Of a stretch of 64,000 nucleotides of DNA, positions 44,801-52,177 are shown piece after piece. The position numbers and the translations under genes were made by a program. The notes under the pieces were generated by a model. It ran no database searches. It was given only the letters and a program-made list of their open reading frames with translations, and was not told the DNA's origin. The DNA comes from Aestuariivirga litoralis (GTDB taxonomy: Bacteria > Pseudomonadota > Alphaproteobacteria > Rhizobiales > Aestuariivirgaceae), in the NCBI RefSeq assembly GCF_003234965.1, contig NZ_QKVK01000004.1, positions 62,001 through 126,000 on the forward strand, given 5' to 3'. Position 1 is the first letter of the stretch. Each line of letters opens with the position of its first letter.

Positions 44801-45607
44801 CACCGGGCAGTCATGTGCGGCCAGTGGGTCGGCGCTGCCACCGGACGCCACGGCGAAGCTGGTGCAGTTGAGGATGACGTCGGGTGCCGCGAGCTGCTGC
44901 TGGAGCATTTCGACGCTGGCGCGGTCCTTGAGACTGGCGACGTAGAAGGCCTTCGCGCCGACGCCCCGTTCGAAAAGAGCATCGACCAGCGCATCGATGG
45001 GCGCGGTCTGCGCGCCTTCGAGGACGGAGCGGTAGAAGACGATGGCGGCGCACGGGCGGCCCGCGCCGGAAGCGTCGCGGTAAAGGCCCGCCTTGGGCAG
45101 TTCGCGCGCCGGGGGCGGCGCGTCGCCGCCTTCGGTGAGGTGGCGGCAATAGGCGAGGAAGGCCGCGGCGTTTTCCGCTCCACCTGTCACCAGATACTGG
45201 CGCAGGCGCTCACAGTGGTGGGGGGCGAGCGTCGAGCGCGCGGTGAGATCGGGGTCGGGCTGTGCATCGCCGGGCAGGATGCAGAGCATGATGCCGCGCT
45301 CCCTTGCCATGGCTTCGACCTGGTCGAGGCCATAGCTCCAGTAGGATGTGCCACCAAGCACGCGCAGCACGATGAGTTTCGCGTGGGCGAGCGTCTTCTC
45401 GATGTAGAGATCGACCGAGAGCGGATGCTGCAGCTGCAGGAGGTTCGCAAGCCGCAGCGGGCAATGCGCGCCGTCATGCGCGCGGGCGAGGGAGGCGAGT
45501 TCGCTGTCCGCGGCGGACAGGACGACGATGTCGGCGGGAGACTGCGCGAGATCGACAGCTTCCGAGCCGCCGTCGATCACCCCCGATGTCGTGGCGAGGA
45601 GATGCAT
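41861..45607 (-). CDS. cobN: cobaltochelatase subunit CobN
   Basis: This 1248-residue large subunit of the ATP-dependent aerobic cobaltochelatase inserts Co2+ into hydrogenobyrinic acid a,c-diamide together with CobS and CobT, which are not in this window. Family landmarks include VAIVLANYPNKDGRIANGVGYDTPAS, LIRLYGNAAVAIQPARGYNIDPKSTYHDP-like, VIHNGKHGNLEWLPGKANALT and FFYQFEGG-like YYQFEGGMTAAVEQASG. Residues about 433-459 are encoded by a palindromic repeat (SSCLGSSRASF...VKPGDDGC) in the loop after GPTN and before MDNYLAHF. The reading frame stays open. It is preceded by cobW (119-base gap with a half repeat). Confidence 0.96.
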   Translation of the reverse strand: MHLLATTSGVIDGGSEAVDLAQSPADIVVLSAADSELASLARAHDGAHCPLRLANLLQLQHPLSVDLYIEKTLAHAKLIVLRVLGGTSYWSYGLDQVEAMARERGIMLCILPGDAQPDPDLTARSTLAPHHCERLRQYLVTGGAENAAAFLAYCRHLTEGGDAPPPARELPKAGLYRDASGAGRPCAAIVFYRSVLEGAQTAPIDALVDALFERGVGAKAFYVASLKDRASVEMLQQQLAAPDVILNCTSFAVASGGSADPLAAHDCPVLQVVLSGSSEESWRESAQGLNARDLAMNVVLPELDGRIMSRAVSFKADSLWHEATECRIVTYRAVPDRVAFVADLAANWAKLRRTPAPERRVAIVLANYPNKDGRIANGVGYDTPASTVAILDALRAEGYGVGEYPETGNDIIEDLQRGPTNAARAASPASTHSSCLGSSRASFADGGEKDRRVKPGDDGCVLAMDNYLAHFNTLPEPLRTRITARWGDPSRDPFFADGAFHLPIRLYGNAAVAIQPARGYNIDPKSTYHDPALLPPHGYLAFYFWLRHHFKADAVIHNGKHGNLEWLPGKANALTRECLPEVALGALPQLYPFIVNDPGEGTQAKRRTGAVIIDHLTPPLTRAETYGPLKDLEALVDEYYLASGLDARRRDSLKRDILDLTKSSRLDADAGFTGEDDADLQRLDAFLCDLKEAQIRDGLHILGTSPQGRLETDLLLALTRVPRGLGEGGDQSLIRALAKDFGFTDFDPLTCEMAAAWAGDRPAQLQALTTDPWRSNGDAVERLELFAASLLDGAVLPNDFAATHTVLAEIDSRIRPALRACGPDEIASLLKGLAGQFVAPGSSGAPTRGRLDVLPTGRNFYSLDNRTVPTATAWNLGQKSAEDLLLRHFQDVGQYPKALGLSAWGTSNMRTGGDDIAQALALIGARPVWEPSSWRVTGYEIIPLAKLGRPRVDVTLRISGFFRDAFPAQIELLDRAIRAVGALDEDDDDNPLAARIRTEAKTLAASGIDPEAARDMAGHRIFGSRPGAYGAGLQALIDEKIWTDRTDLAAAYITWGAYAYGAKAQGINDEKAFTERLKRIEAVVHNQDNREHDLLDSDDYYQFEGGMTAAVEQASGSRPRVYHNDHSRPERPVIRTLEEEVGRVMRSRVVNPKWIAGVKRHGYKGAFEIAATVDYMFAFAATTGAVRTHHFDLAYDAFLADDATRDFIRDNNPAALREIAERFAEARERGLWTPRLNSTHDLLEELTR
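44232..44310. repeat. palindromic repeat, family A, in-frame inside cobN
   Basis: The sequence follows the 41151-41230 copy base for base over most of its length: CATC...CCGGGCTTG-CCC-GCG-TCCTTTT, then GCAAAGGATGCCC-GGAC-AGCCC-GGCATGATG. It inserts about 27 codons into cobN without a stop or frameshift. On the coding strand it reads roughly as SSCLGSSRASFADGGEKDRR plus VKPGDDG. Confidence 0.85.
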
Positions 45608-45665
45608 TACCGGAATACACTCTCAAGGCCGGGATGGCGCTTCACGTCCGCGCATGCTGAACCAA

Positions 45666-45696
45666 AGCGGGGCCCCGGCCTTCGCCGGGGTGACGG
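45666..45696. repeat. half copy of palindromic repeat, family B
   Basis: AGCGGGGCCCCGGCCTTCGC followed by CGGGGTGACGG matches the right arm of the family B repeats at 55, 57 and 60 kb. It lies in the 119-base gap between cobW and cobN. The left arm is absent. Confidence 0.7.
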
Positions 45697-45726
45697 CATG
45701 ATGTGTGTGTGCCGGGCTGGCACCAG

Positions 45727-46764
45727 CTATCCCCGCAGCATGGCGGCGATGGCCTCGCGGTCCATGTGCTTTTCGCCGATGATCACGAGCTCGGTGCCGC
45801 GCCGGTCACCCGCTTTCCACGGGCGGTCGAAATAGCTGTTGAGGCGCGGGCCTACGGCCTGGACGAGCAGGCGCGCGGGCGAGCCCTTGACGTCGACGAA
45901 GCCCTTGAGGCGCAGGATGTCGTGCTTCGCAATGGTGTCCTCGATGCGCGCGAGGAGCGTGGCCTTGTCCGCCACTTCGCCAAGGGACACGATGAAGGTG
46001 ACGAAGTCGTCGTGGTCATGCTGCTCCTCGCCTTCCATCTCGTGGTGCGAGAGGCGGTTGTGGAGGTCGTCCTCGGCAGAGGCGCCGACACCCAGGAGGG
46101 CAGCGATGTCGATCTGGCCGTGGCGGGTGGGTACGAGGCGGGTGCCGGCACGCACCTTCTGCTTCAGCTCTGCCGAGACCGCGTCGTGTTCGCCCTCGCC
46201 GAGAAGATCGGTCTTGTTGACGATCACCATGTCGGCGCAGTTGAGCTGGTCCTCGAAGAGTTCCTCGATCGGGTTCTCGTGGTCGAGGTTGGGATCGGCC
46301 TCGCGCTGGGCCTGCACGGCCTCCTCGTCATCGGCGAAGCGGCCTTCTGCCAAAGCCTTGGCATCGACCACGGTGACCACGCCGTCCACCGTGACGCGCG
46401 ACTTGATCTCGGGCCAGTTGAAGGCGCGGACCAGCGGCTGGGGAAGGGCGAGACCGGAGGTCTCGATCACGATGTGGGTGGGCGGGTCCTTGCGGTCCAG
46501 GAGCTTCTTCATGGTGGGCACGAAGTCGTCCGCCACCGTGCAGCAGATGCAGCCATTGGCGAGCTCGATCACGTCTTCCTCGCTGCAGGCCTCGACGCCG
46601 CAGCTGCGCAGGATCTCGCCGTCGACGCCGACATCGCCGAACTCGTTGATGACGAGCGCGATGCGGCGGCCCCTGGCGTTTTCCAGCATGTTGCGGATCA
46701 GCGTGGTCTTGCCCGCACCGAGGAAGCCGGTGACGACGGTGGCGGGGATCTTTTCGGTGCTCAT
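45727..46764 (-). CDS. cobW: CobW family GTP-binding metallochaperone
   Basis: This 345-residue G3E-family GTPase is thought to deliver cobalt to the CobNST chelatase. Walker A is GFLGAGKTTLI, the metal-binding CxCC motif is GCICCTV, Walker B is HIVIETSGL, and the base-recognition motif is NKTD. A His/Asp/Glu-rich stretch (HHEMEGEEQHDHDD) precedes the CobW C-terminal domain. ATG 46764 overlaps the cbtA stop by four bases. Confidence 0.95.
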   Translation of the reverse strand: MSTEKIPATVVTGFLGAGKTTLIRNMLENARGRRIALVINEFGDVGVDGEILRSCGVEACSEEDVIELANGCICCTVADDFVPTMKKLLDRKDPPTHIVIETSGLALPQPLVRAFNWPEIKSRVTVDGVVTVVDAKALAEGRFADDEEAVQAQREADPNLDHENPIEELFEDQLNCADMVIVNKTDLLGEGEHDAVSAELKQKVRAGTRLVPTRHGQIDIAALLGVGASAEDDLHNRLSHHEMEGEEQHDHDDFVTFIVSLGEVADKATLLARIEDTIAKHDILRLKGFVDVKGSPARLLVQAVGPRLNSYFDRPWKAGDRRGTELVIIGEKHMDREAIAAMLRG

Positions 46765-47489
46765 GTGGCGTAGATGTCCTTGGCGGTCCGGTCCAGCCCG
46801 AGGCCCAGCAGGAGCCCGATGATGCACCAGAAAACGGCGTTGGCGGCAATGGAGTTGGCGACGAAGCGGGCGACCAGCTCGGCAGGCACGAGGTTCTCGC
46901 CATGCGGCGCCACCGGGGCGCCGATGACATGCGGTGCGAGGATCAGCACCGCCGCGAGCACCAGCGCGAAGGCCCGCGTCTGCGTGGCGATGAGATAGAT
47001 GCCGGCGGCCGTGGCGGCGATGGTGCAGACCCACCACACCTGGCGCGCGAGGAGATCGGCCGCGGCCATGCCCGGAAGCTCCGGCGGCAGGCCGGCGGCG
47101 GGGGCCAGCGTCACGGCCAGGAAGCCGCAGAGGCCCCACAGGATGCCGTTCCGCCGGGTGATCTGCAGGCCAGTCAGCAGCGAGATCGCCGCGAGGATTG
47201 CGGCGAAGCCCGCGCCCGTCATGGCGGCGGTAACCGTCGTGGCGAGGGTGCGCTGCCAGCCGTTCTCCGGCATCCAGCCTTCACCGTGGTCATGGTCGTG
47301 ACCGCCGGATTCGGCCACGGCTCCGGGCTCCGGTGTGGTGCCATGCGAATGGGACGCGGGGTCGCCCGCGCGCTCGAAGGCCTCGGCCTCGAGAATCAGG
47401 GGGGTGAGCCGCACATGCTGGATCACGCCCATGACGAGGCCCGCCGCGATCCCTGCCAGGAGCACGGCGAGCACGACTCGCCCGATCAT
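46761..47489 (-). CDS. cbtA: cobalt transporter subunit CbtA
   Basis: This 242-residue membrane protein has about six hydrophobic segments. MIGRVVLAVLLAGIAAGLVMGVIQHVRLTPLILEAE is the CbtA N-terminus, and the soluble loop after it carries SHSHGTTP and GGHDHDHGEGW, likely metal ligands. It is predicted to import cobalt with CbtB under B12 riboswitch control. ATG 47489 is preferred; the upstream open frame runs through cbtB. Confidence 0.92.
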   Translation of the reverse strand: MIGRVVLAVLLAGIAAGLVMGVIQHVRLTPLILEAEAFERAGDPASHSHGTTPEPGAVAESGGHDHDHGEGWMPENGWQRTLATTVTAAMTGAGFAAILAAISLLTGLQITRRNGILWGLCGFLAVTLAPAAGLPPELPGMAAADLLARQVWWVCTIAATAAGIYLIATQTRAFALVLAAVLILAPHVIGAPVAPHGENLVPAELVARFVANSIAANAVFWCIIGLLLGLGLDRTAKDIYAT

Positions 47490-47505
47490 ATGAAGAGCCG
47501 GGGGC

Positions 47506-47685
47506 TCAGTGGCAGGGGAAGCCGATGGCATGGCGCGTGTCATGCGCCGTGTTGTGCGCAACCGCCATGGAGGAGAGGCCGACCGCGAAAGTGAGCGTCA
47601 GGCCGACGAAGAGCAGCGCGAAACCGGCGGCAATGCGCTTCGAGGCGGTGAGCGAGGTGGTGGAAGAAATCGAGCGAGCGGTCAT
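47506..47685 (-). CDS. cbtB: cobalt transporter subunit CbtB
   Basis: This 59-residue protein has one membrane helix (IAAGFALLFVGLTLTFAVGLSSMAVAHN) followed by HNTAHDTRHAIGFPCH, the conserved histidine motif of CbtB. ATG 47685 is set by GGAGGG five bases upstream. It is the first gene after the cobalamin riboswitch. Confidence 0.93.
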   Translation of the reverse strand: MTARSISSTTSLTASKRIAAGFALLFVGLTLTFAVGLSSMAVAHNTAHDTRHAIGFPCH

Positions 47686-47721
47686 GAACACCCTCCGTGG
47701 TGACCTGTTTCTAGTCCTGTT

Positions 47722-47910
47722 GCGTGGCAGGTCTCCTGACTTGCGGGTCGCTGAACCTTGGCGGCCTTCCCGGTTTCCCAGTGGCCAGAAGTGCCAAGGC
47801 CCTCACCGCTCACAGTTGCGGGGGCAGTCACGGATTCGGCCCCTTTTGGGTCGTCCTCACCGTGTTCCCTGTTAGGCCCGCCATCCGTCTGGCAGCGGGC
47901 ACCACACGCC
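47722..47910 (-). promoter_or_regulatory. cobalamin riboswitch
   Basis: Read on the minus strand the element shows the AdoCbl-box order: GGTGCC at the start, AACAGGGAACACGGTG, then TGACTGCCCCCGCAACTGTG. These are followed by CCACTGGGAAACCGGGAAGG and finally GACCCGCAAGTCAGGAGACC. It ends about 35 bases before cbtB and should repress the whole cbt-cob operon when cobalamin is plentiful. The remaining bases up to 48067 probably hold the promoters for this transcript and, divergently, for the TPR-SPOR gene; no clear hexamers stand out. Confidence 0.95.
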
Positions 47911-48067
47911 AACTGTAATGCCATCTTGACAGCCGCCCGTCAACACGTCGGCGGCGGGGTGGAGTCCAGAAACGACACAGGACAAGGCTTCGCGTTTACC
48001 ACCTGTCAATCTTGCAAAGCCCTCCCGGCAATAGGTTTTTAACCACGCGGAACCAATACTCCGAGTC

Positions 48068-49333
48068 ATGAGCATCCGTACCCTGTTCCTCGCCTCCGTC
48101 TGTTCCGTGGTCCTCGCCGCCAGCGCCGTTCCGGCCTGGTCCGCCGCATCCACTCCCGAAACCGAGCTTGCCGCCGAGGCTTACAAAGCTTTGCAGGCGG
48201 GTGACGCCGAGGTTGCCGTCGCCGACTACACCAAGGCGATCGACTCGCGCGCCCTGCCGCCCGATGTCCTTGCCAATGCTCTGCTCAACCGCGGTCTGGC
48301 CTACCAGCGGCTCAATGAGCATGAGTTCGCCATCGACGATTATACCGCGGCCCTCCGAATCGATGCCCTGTCCGGCAAGGTGCGTGCCCTGGCGCTCTAC
48401 AATCGCGGCCTGTCCTATCAGCGCCTGGAGCGCAATTCCCTGGCGATGGAGGATTATACCTCCGCCCTGTTCCTCGATGCGAGCTTCAGCCACGCCTATT
48501 ACAGCCGCGGCACGCTGCTGCGGGATTCCGGGCAGTATCTCTTCGCGCTTGCGGATTTCGACAAGGCCCTGAACTATGGATACCCGGACCCGGCGCGCGT
48601 CTATGTCGCCCAGGCCGGGACATTCGAGAAGCTGCAGCGCACGGCCGATGCCCGCGAGGCGCTCGAGAAGGCGCTGCAGGCGAAGCCCGGATACGAGCCC
48701 GCGCTGCAACGCCTTGCGGCGCTCGACGGCGCCCCGGCGGCCAGCGCCTCCGGTGATGCCATCCACACCGCCGACACCAGCCCCGCCAGCGACCAGCTTC
48801 CGGCCGCGAAGGCGCCTTCGGCTGACCTGATGGGCGGCGAGGCGCAGGCTGCCGAGGCCGAGCAGTCCACCCCCAAGCTCTACACCGACCGCGTGCCACA
48901 GGAGCAGCCGGTGCGCGTCGCCTCTGCCGAGCCCGTGGCCGAGGCGCAGCCCGAGGAGAAGGTCCTCGCCGTCGAGGACGTGCCGGACGACAGCGCCGCA
49001 GCGCCCGCGCCGGAGGCAGACGAGGTCCAGACCGCCTCCGCCGAGCCGGCCCCGGCCGATGAGGCGCCGCCGCAGAAGATCACCGGCTGGTCGGTGCAGC
49101 TGGCGTCCGCCACAACCGAAGATTCGGCCTGGTCCACCTGGCGCAAGATGCAGTCGCGCAACAAGGCGCTTGCCGCGCAGAAGCCCGTCGTGGTGCGGGC
49201 CGACCTCGGCAGCAAGGGCGTGTTCTACCGCGTGCGGCTCGTCGGCTTCGACAGCCAGGAAGACGCCGGGCGCGCCTGCTCGAAGCTCAAGTCCAAGGGC
49301 GTGAAGTGTTTCATCAGCAAGGCTTCTTCCTGA
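48068..49333 (+). CDS. TPR and SPOR domain exported protein
   Basis: This 421-residue protein has a signal peptide ending at WSA (about residue 26). Four or so TPR units (about 30-215; NRGLAYQRLNEHEFAIDDYTAAL) are followed by a long acidic Ala/Pro-rich linker (220-335) and a C-terminal SPOR domain (about 340-421; WSVQLASATTEDSAWSTWRKM...VFYRVRLVGF). SPOR domains bind denuded peptidoglycan at division sites, so this is likely a periplasmic septal or wall-associated scaffold. It stands alone and ends in a strong terminator. Confidence 0.88.
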   Translation: MSIRTLFLASVCSVVLAASAVPAWSAASTPETELAAEAYKALQAGDAEVAVADYTKAIDSRALPPDVLANALLNRGLAYQRLNEHEFAIDDYTAALRIDALSGKVRALALYNRGLSYQRLERNSLAMEDYTSALFLDASFSHAYYSRGTLLRDSGQYLFALADFDKALNYGYPDPARVYVAQAGTFEKLQRTADAREALEKALQAKPGYEPALQRLAALDGAPAASASGDAIHTADTSPASDQLPAAKAPSADLMGGEAQAAEAEQSTPKLYTDRVPQEQPVRVASAEPVAEAQPEEKVLAVEDVPDDSAAAPAPEADEVQTASAEPAPADEAPPQKITGWSVQLASATTEDSAWSTWRKMQSRNKALAAQKPVVVRADLGSKGVFYRVRLVGFDSQEDAGRACSKLKSKGVKCFISKASS

Positions 49334-49357
49334 TCGAGTTGCGGGAAGGGGATGGGG

Positions 49358-49398
49358 ACCCGGTGCGGGGGGCATTACCCTCGCGCCGGGTTTTGCTT
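49358..49398 (+). terminator. rho-independent terminator of the TPR-SPOR gene
   Basis: ACCCGGTGCGGGGG pairs with CCCTCGCGCCGGGT (two G-U pairs), with a six-base loop, and is followed by TTTGCTTT. It lies 25 bases after the stop. Confidence 0.85.
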
Positions 49399-49439
49399 TC
49401 AATAAGCCGGTGTTAAGCGTTGGGAATTAACCTAGCGTC

Positions 49440-50066
49440 ATGTTCGTCCTGAGCGATTTTCAGCGCCTCATGGTGTCGGCCAGTGAGGAGCCGGAGCCTC
49501 CGGAATTACCGGGCGGCATCAACGAGGAGGGGGTCGCGGCGCTCACCGCCCTGGTGAATGCTGCCAATGCCGTCCTGCATCACGAGCTGATTTCCCGGAT
49601 CCACTGCCAGACCCCGGAATTCTTCGAACGCCTGGTGATCGATGTGCTGCTGGCCATGGGCTATGGCGCCGACCGGGCCGCCATGGCGCAATGCCTTGGC
49701 CGCTCGGGCGACGGCGGCATCGACGGCATCGTCGTGCTTGATGAGCTGGGCTTCGATTCGATCTGCATCCAGGCCAAGCGCCTGAAGCCGGGCACGCCGG
49801 TGCCGATCTCGGACGTCAGGGACTTTGCCGGGAGCCTCGAGGCCCGGCGGGCCGCCAAGGGCGTTTTCGTGACCACAACGCATTTTTCCGCCGGGGCAGC
49901 GGAGTTCTGCAGCCAGCTGGTGCGCCGCGTCGTGCTGATCGACGGCAACCGCCTGGCGGAGCTGATGCTGCGCCATGGCATCGGCATAAGGGTGCAGCAC
50001 CGCTTCGAGATCAGGACGCTGGACCGGAGCTATTTCGCACCGGGCACGGTGGAGGGAGCGGGCTGA
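49440..50066 (+). CDS. small Mrr-like restriction endonuclease
   Basis: This 208-residue protein has a type IV Mrr catalytic core: CQTPEFFERLVIDVLLAMGYG, then RSGDGGIDGIV and ICIQAKR. These give the D-(Q/E)xK nuclease triad (GID...QAK), followed by VRDFAGSLEARRAAKGVFVTTTHFSAGA. It lacks the usual separate N-terminal Mrr winged-helix domain of about 90 residues. Such proteins cut methylated or otherwise modified DNA. No methyltransferase or other defence gene is next to it. There is no clear ribosome site before the ATG. Confidence 0.88.
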   Translation: MFVLSDFQRLMVSASEEPEPPELPGGINEEGVAALTALVNAANAVLHHELISRIHCQTPEFFERLVIDVLLAMGYGADRAAMAQCLGRSGDGGIDGIVVLDELGFDSICIQAKRLKPGTPVPISDVRDFAGSLEARRAAKGVFVTTTHFSAGAAEFCSQLVRRVVLIDGNRLAELMLRHGIGIRVQHRFEIRTLDRSYFAPGTVEGAG

Positions 50067-50132
50067 GCATGGCTGGGGAAAACCCGTCCTTTGGCGGTTC
50101 ACCCGGCAGGCGGCCTTGCCTATGATCGGGCG

Positions 50133-50549
50133 ATGCCGCTCAATATCGTCAAGCTCTGCGTCGGCGTGTCCGAGATCGACGAACTGGAGTCCTGGGTCAA
50201 GGACTGCAAGGCCGGCCGCGACACGCTTGATCACGTCACCCGCATGTTTCCCAAGCGCCGGGATGAAATCCTGCCGGGCGGGTCGCTCTATTGGGTGTTG
50301 CGCGGCATGATCCTGTGCCGGCAGCCGATCGCTGCCCTGGAGCCGGTGACGGGGGCCGACGGCATCGAGCGGTGCCGCATCGTGTTCAAGCCGCAGATCA
50401 TCCCCGTGCGGCCGGTGCCGCGCCGCGCCTTCCAGGGCTGGCGTTATCTCGAGGACAGCGACTCGCCGCCCGATCTGCCGCGGTCGTCGCGCATCGAGGG
50501 CATGCCGGAAAAACTCCGCCGCGAACTGGCGGAGCTGGGCCTGTTGTGA
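50133..50549 (+). CDS. DUF1489 family protein
   Basis: This 138-residue protein begins MPLNIVKLCVGVSEIDELESW and continues with HVTRMFPKRRDEILPGGSLYWVLRGMILCRQPI. RPVPRRAFQGWRYLEDSDSPPDL is the end of the DUF1489 domain. The family is nearly restricted to alphaproteobacteria and has no known function. The ATG at 50133 starts the domain. The stop overlaps the GNAT gene start by four bases. Confidence 0.9.
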   Translation: MPLNIVKLCVGVSEIDELESWVKDCKAGRDTLDHVTRMFPKRRDEILPGGSLYWVLRGMILCRQPIAALEPVTGADGIERCRIVFKPQIIPVRPVPRRAFQGWRYLEDSDSPPDLPRSSRIEGMPEKLRRELAELGLL

Positions 50550-50989
50550 GGGTGCGGCGGCTTGCCGCCGCGGATGACGCGGGCATGGCGGCGCTGCTCC
50601 TGCAGCGCTTCTTCCGCGAGGAGGGTTTCACCACCCCAGACGAGACGATCCTCGCCAACCTGCACAAGATGCTGAAGATGGAGCACTGCGCGGTGCTGCT
50701 GGCGGAGAACGCGGAAGAGGCGGTCGGCGTCGCCACCGTCTCGATGGACTTCGGCATCGAATATGGCTGGTCGGCCGAGCTCGGTGATCTCTATGTGCTG
50801 CCCCGGCATCGCGGCAGGGGCATTGCGCGGCAGCTGATCGGCGCGGCGGAAGACTGGCTGCGCGGCATGGGTGCCACCGGTTACCAGGTTACGGTAACGC
50901 CTCACGGCGCCGATGCCGACCTCAGGCGGTTCTACCTGTCGCTTGGCTTCGAGGACGAGCGCAGGGCTCTGCTCTATCGCATGCTGTAG
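50546..50989 (+). CDS. GNAT family N-acetyltransferase
   Basis: This 147-residue protein has the acetyl-CoA-binding motif A as LYVLPRHRGRGIARQLIGAAEDWLRGMG, preceded by VGVATVSMDFGIEYGWSAELGDLYV, and ends with DLRRFYLSLGFEDERRALLYRML. GTG 50546 in a GTGA overlap with the DUF1489 stop is the likely start. The acetylated substrate is unknown; the coupling to DUF1489 is typical of alphaproteobacteria. Confidence 0.88.
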   Translation: MRVRRLAAADDAGMAALLLQRFFREEGFTTPDETILANLHKMLKMEHCAVLLAENAEEAVGVATVSMDFGIEYGWSAELGDLYVLPRHRGRGIARQLIGAAEDWLRGMGATGYQVTVTPHGADADLRRFYLSLGFEDERRALLYRML

Positions 50990-51012
50990 GCGAAGGGTTT
51001 CTCGAACGGCCG

Positions 51013-51438
51013 TCAGGCGCTGGTGTCGGGCGGCCTGACGAGGGCGCAGCCGTTGATCTGCCAGGTGCCGTCCGGCTGCCGCTCCATGGTGTAGATCGCC
51101 TCATAGGTGAGCCCGTCCGGTCCGACGATGGTGACGCGCTGGATGGGGCGGCCGGAGGCGGAGAACCCCGCCTTGCCGAAGCTGTAGGACTGCGGCCGGT
51201 AGACCGGCTGGTAGCCCTGGCGCACCATGCCCATGAAGCGTTCGGGATCCGGGAAGATCTGGCGGATCATCGGGGCGGCGTGGCTGTAGGCGCGGGCGGT
51301 GTCGTCGGCCTGGAAGGCGGTGATCTGGTCGCTGATCACGGCGCGGAAATCCGCCTCGTCCTGGGCGGATAGCGATTCTGCGCGGAGGGGGAGAGCAAAT
51401 GTCAGGAAAGCGGCGAGAAGGCACATGATCAGTCGCAT
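51013..51438 (-). CDS. DUF4864 domain exported protein
   Basis: This 141-residue protein has a signal peptide (cleavage after LRA, near residue 20). The single DUF4864 domain reads [55 protein letters not shown]...[13 protein letters not shown]. The fold is NTF2/SnoaL-like. Function is unknown. It is divergent from the CODH-like operon across 254 bases. Confidence 0.88.
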   Translation of the reverse strand: MRLIMCLLAAFLTFALPLRAESLSAQDEADFRAVISDQITAFQADDTARAYSHAAPMIRQIFPDPERFMGMVRQGYQPVYRPQSYSFGKAGFSASGRPIQRVTIVGPDGLTYEAIYTMERQPDGTWQINGCALVRPPDTSA

Positions 51439-51563
51439 GGCAGTCTCCGTGGCTGGGCGGTTTTCAGGCAGCTACGCCGCAGCTGCTGCGACGGATTGGT
51501 GTGTGCGCTGCAACAACATTGAGTCATAAGACTTTTTTCTCGATCAGGCCGGTTCCAGCACAC

Positions 51564-51592
51564 TTGACGGTTCGAAATTCGCGGTTGAGTAT
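51564..51592 (+). promoter_or_regulatory. candidate promoter of the CODH-like operon
   Basis: CTTGACG at 51563-51569 is separated by 17 bases from GAGTAT (51587-51592), which fits the alphaproteobacterial pattern with a strong -35 and weak -10. Between them is CGGTTCGAAATTCGCGGTT, a direct repeat of CGGTT around CGAAATTCG that could be an operator. The start of coxS is 100 bases downstream. Confidence 0.35.
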
Positions 51593-51692
51593 GCCGCCCG
51601 GCAATCAGAGAATTCCCCGGCACCGGGCAACCCAGCGAGACGGCGGGGTTGCACAAGACCGGACCGCGGGAGTCCAAATCGGGAGGACCCAA

Positions 51693-52157
51693 ATGCCTGC
51701 AATTTCCATGAAGGTGAACGGCCAGGCCGTTTGCGGCGAGGTCGAGGGCCGTACGCTGCTCGTCGAATTCATCCGCGAGAAGATCGGCCTGACCGGCACT
51801 CACGTCGGCTGCGACACCAGCCAGTGCGGTGCCTGTGTCGTGCTGGTGAACGGCAAGGCCGTGAAGTCGTGCACGGCGCTCGCCGTGGCCCATGACGGGG
51901 CCGAGGTGATCACCGTCGAGGGCCTCGCCGCCGACGGCAAGCTGCACCCGATGCAGGAGGCCTTCAAGGACAACCACGGCCTGCAGTGCGGCTTCTGCAC
52001 CCCCGGCATGGTGATCGCCTCGATCGACATGGTGAACCGCCTGGGCAAGAACCTGAGCGAGGAGACCATCCGCCACGAGCTCGAAGGCAATATCTGCCGC
52101 TGCACGGGCTATCATAACATCGTCGCCGCCGTGAAGGCCGGCGCGGCCAACATGTGA
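51693..52157 (+). CDS. coxS: CODH-like molybdenum hydroxylase, [2Fe-2S] small subunit (CoxS)
   Basis: This 154-residue electron-transfer subunit has two [2Fe-2S] clusters. The plant-type site is [24 protein letters not shown] and the alpha-helical site QCGFCTPGM...[11 protein letters not shown]. It would pass electrons from the Mo centre of CoxL to the FAD of CoxM. GGGAGGACCCAA before the ATG sets the start; the same ribosome-site wording recurs before coxL and coxM. Confidence 0.95.
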   Translation: MPAISMKVNGQAVCGEVEGRTLLVEFIREKIGLTGTHVGCDTSQCGACVVLVNGKAVKSCTALAVAHDGAEVITVEGLAADGKLHPMQEAFKDNHGLQCGFCTPGMVIASIDMVNRLGKNLSEETIRHELEGNICRCTGYHNIVAAVKAGAANM

Positions 52158-52177
52158 TTTTGGGGAGGACCGAAGAC

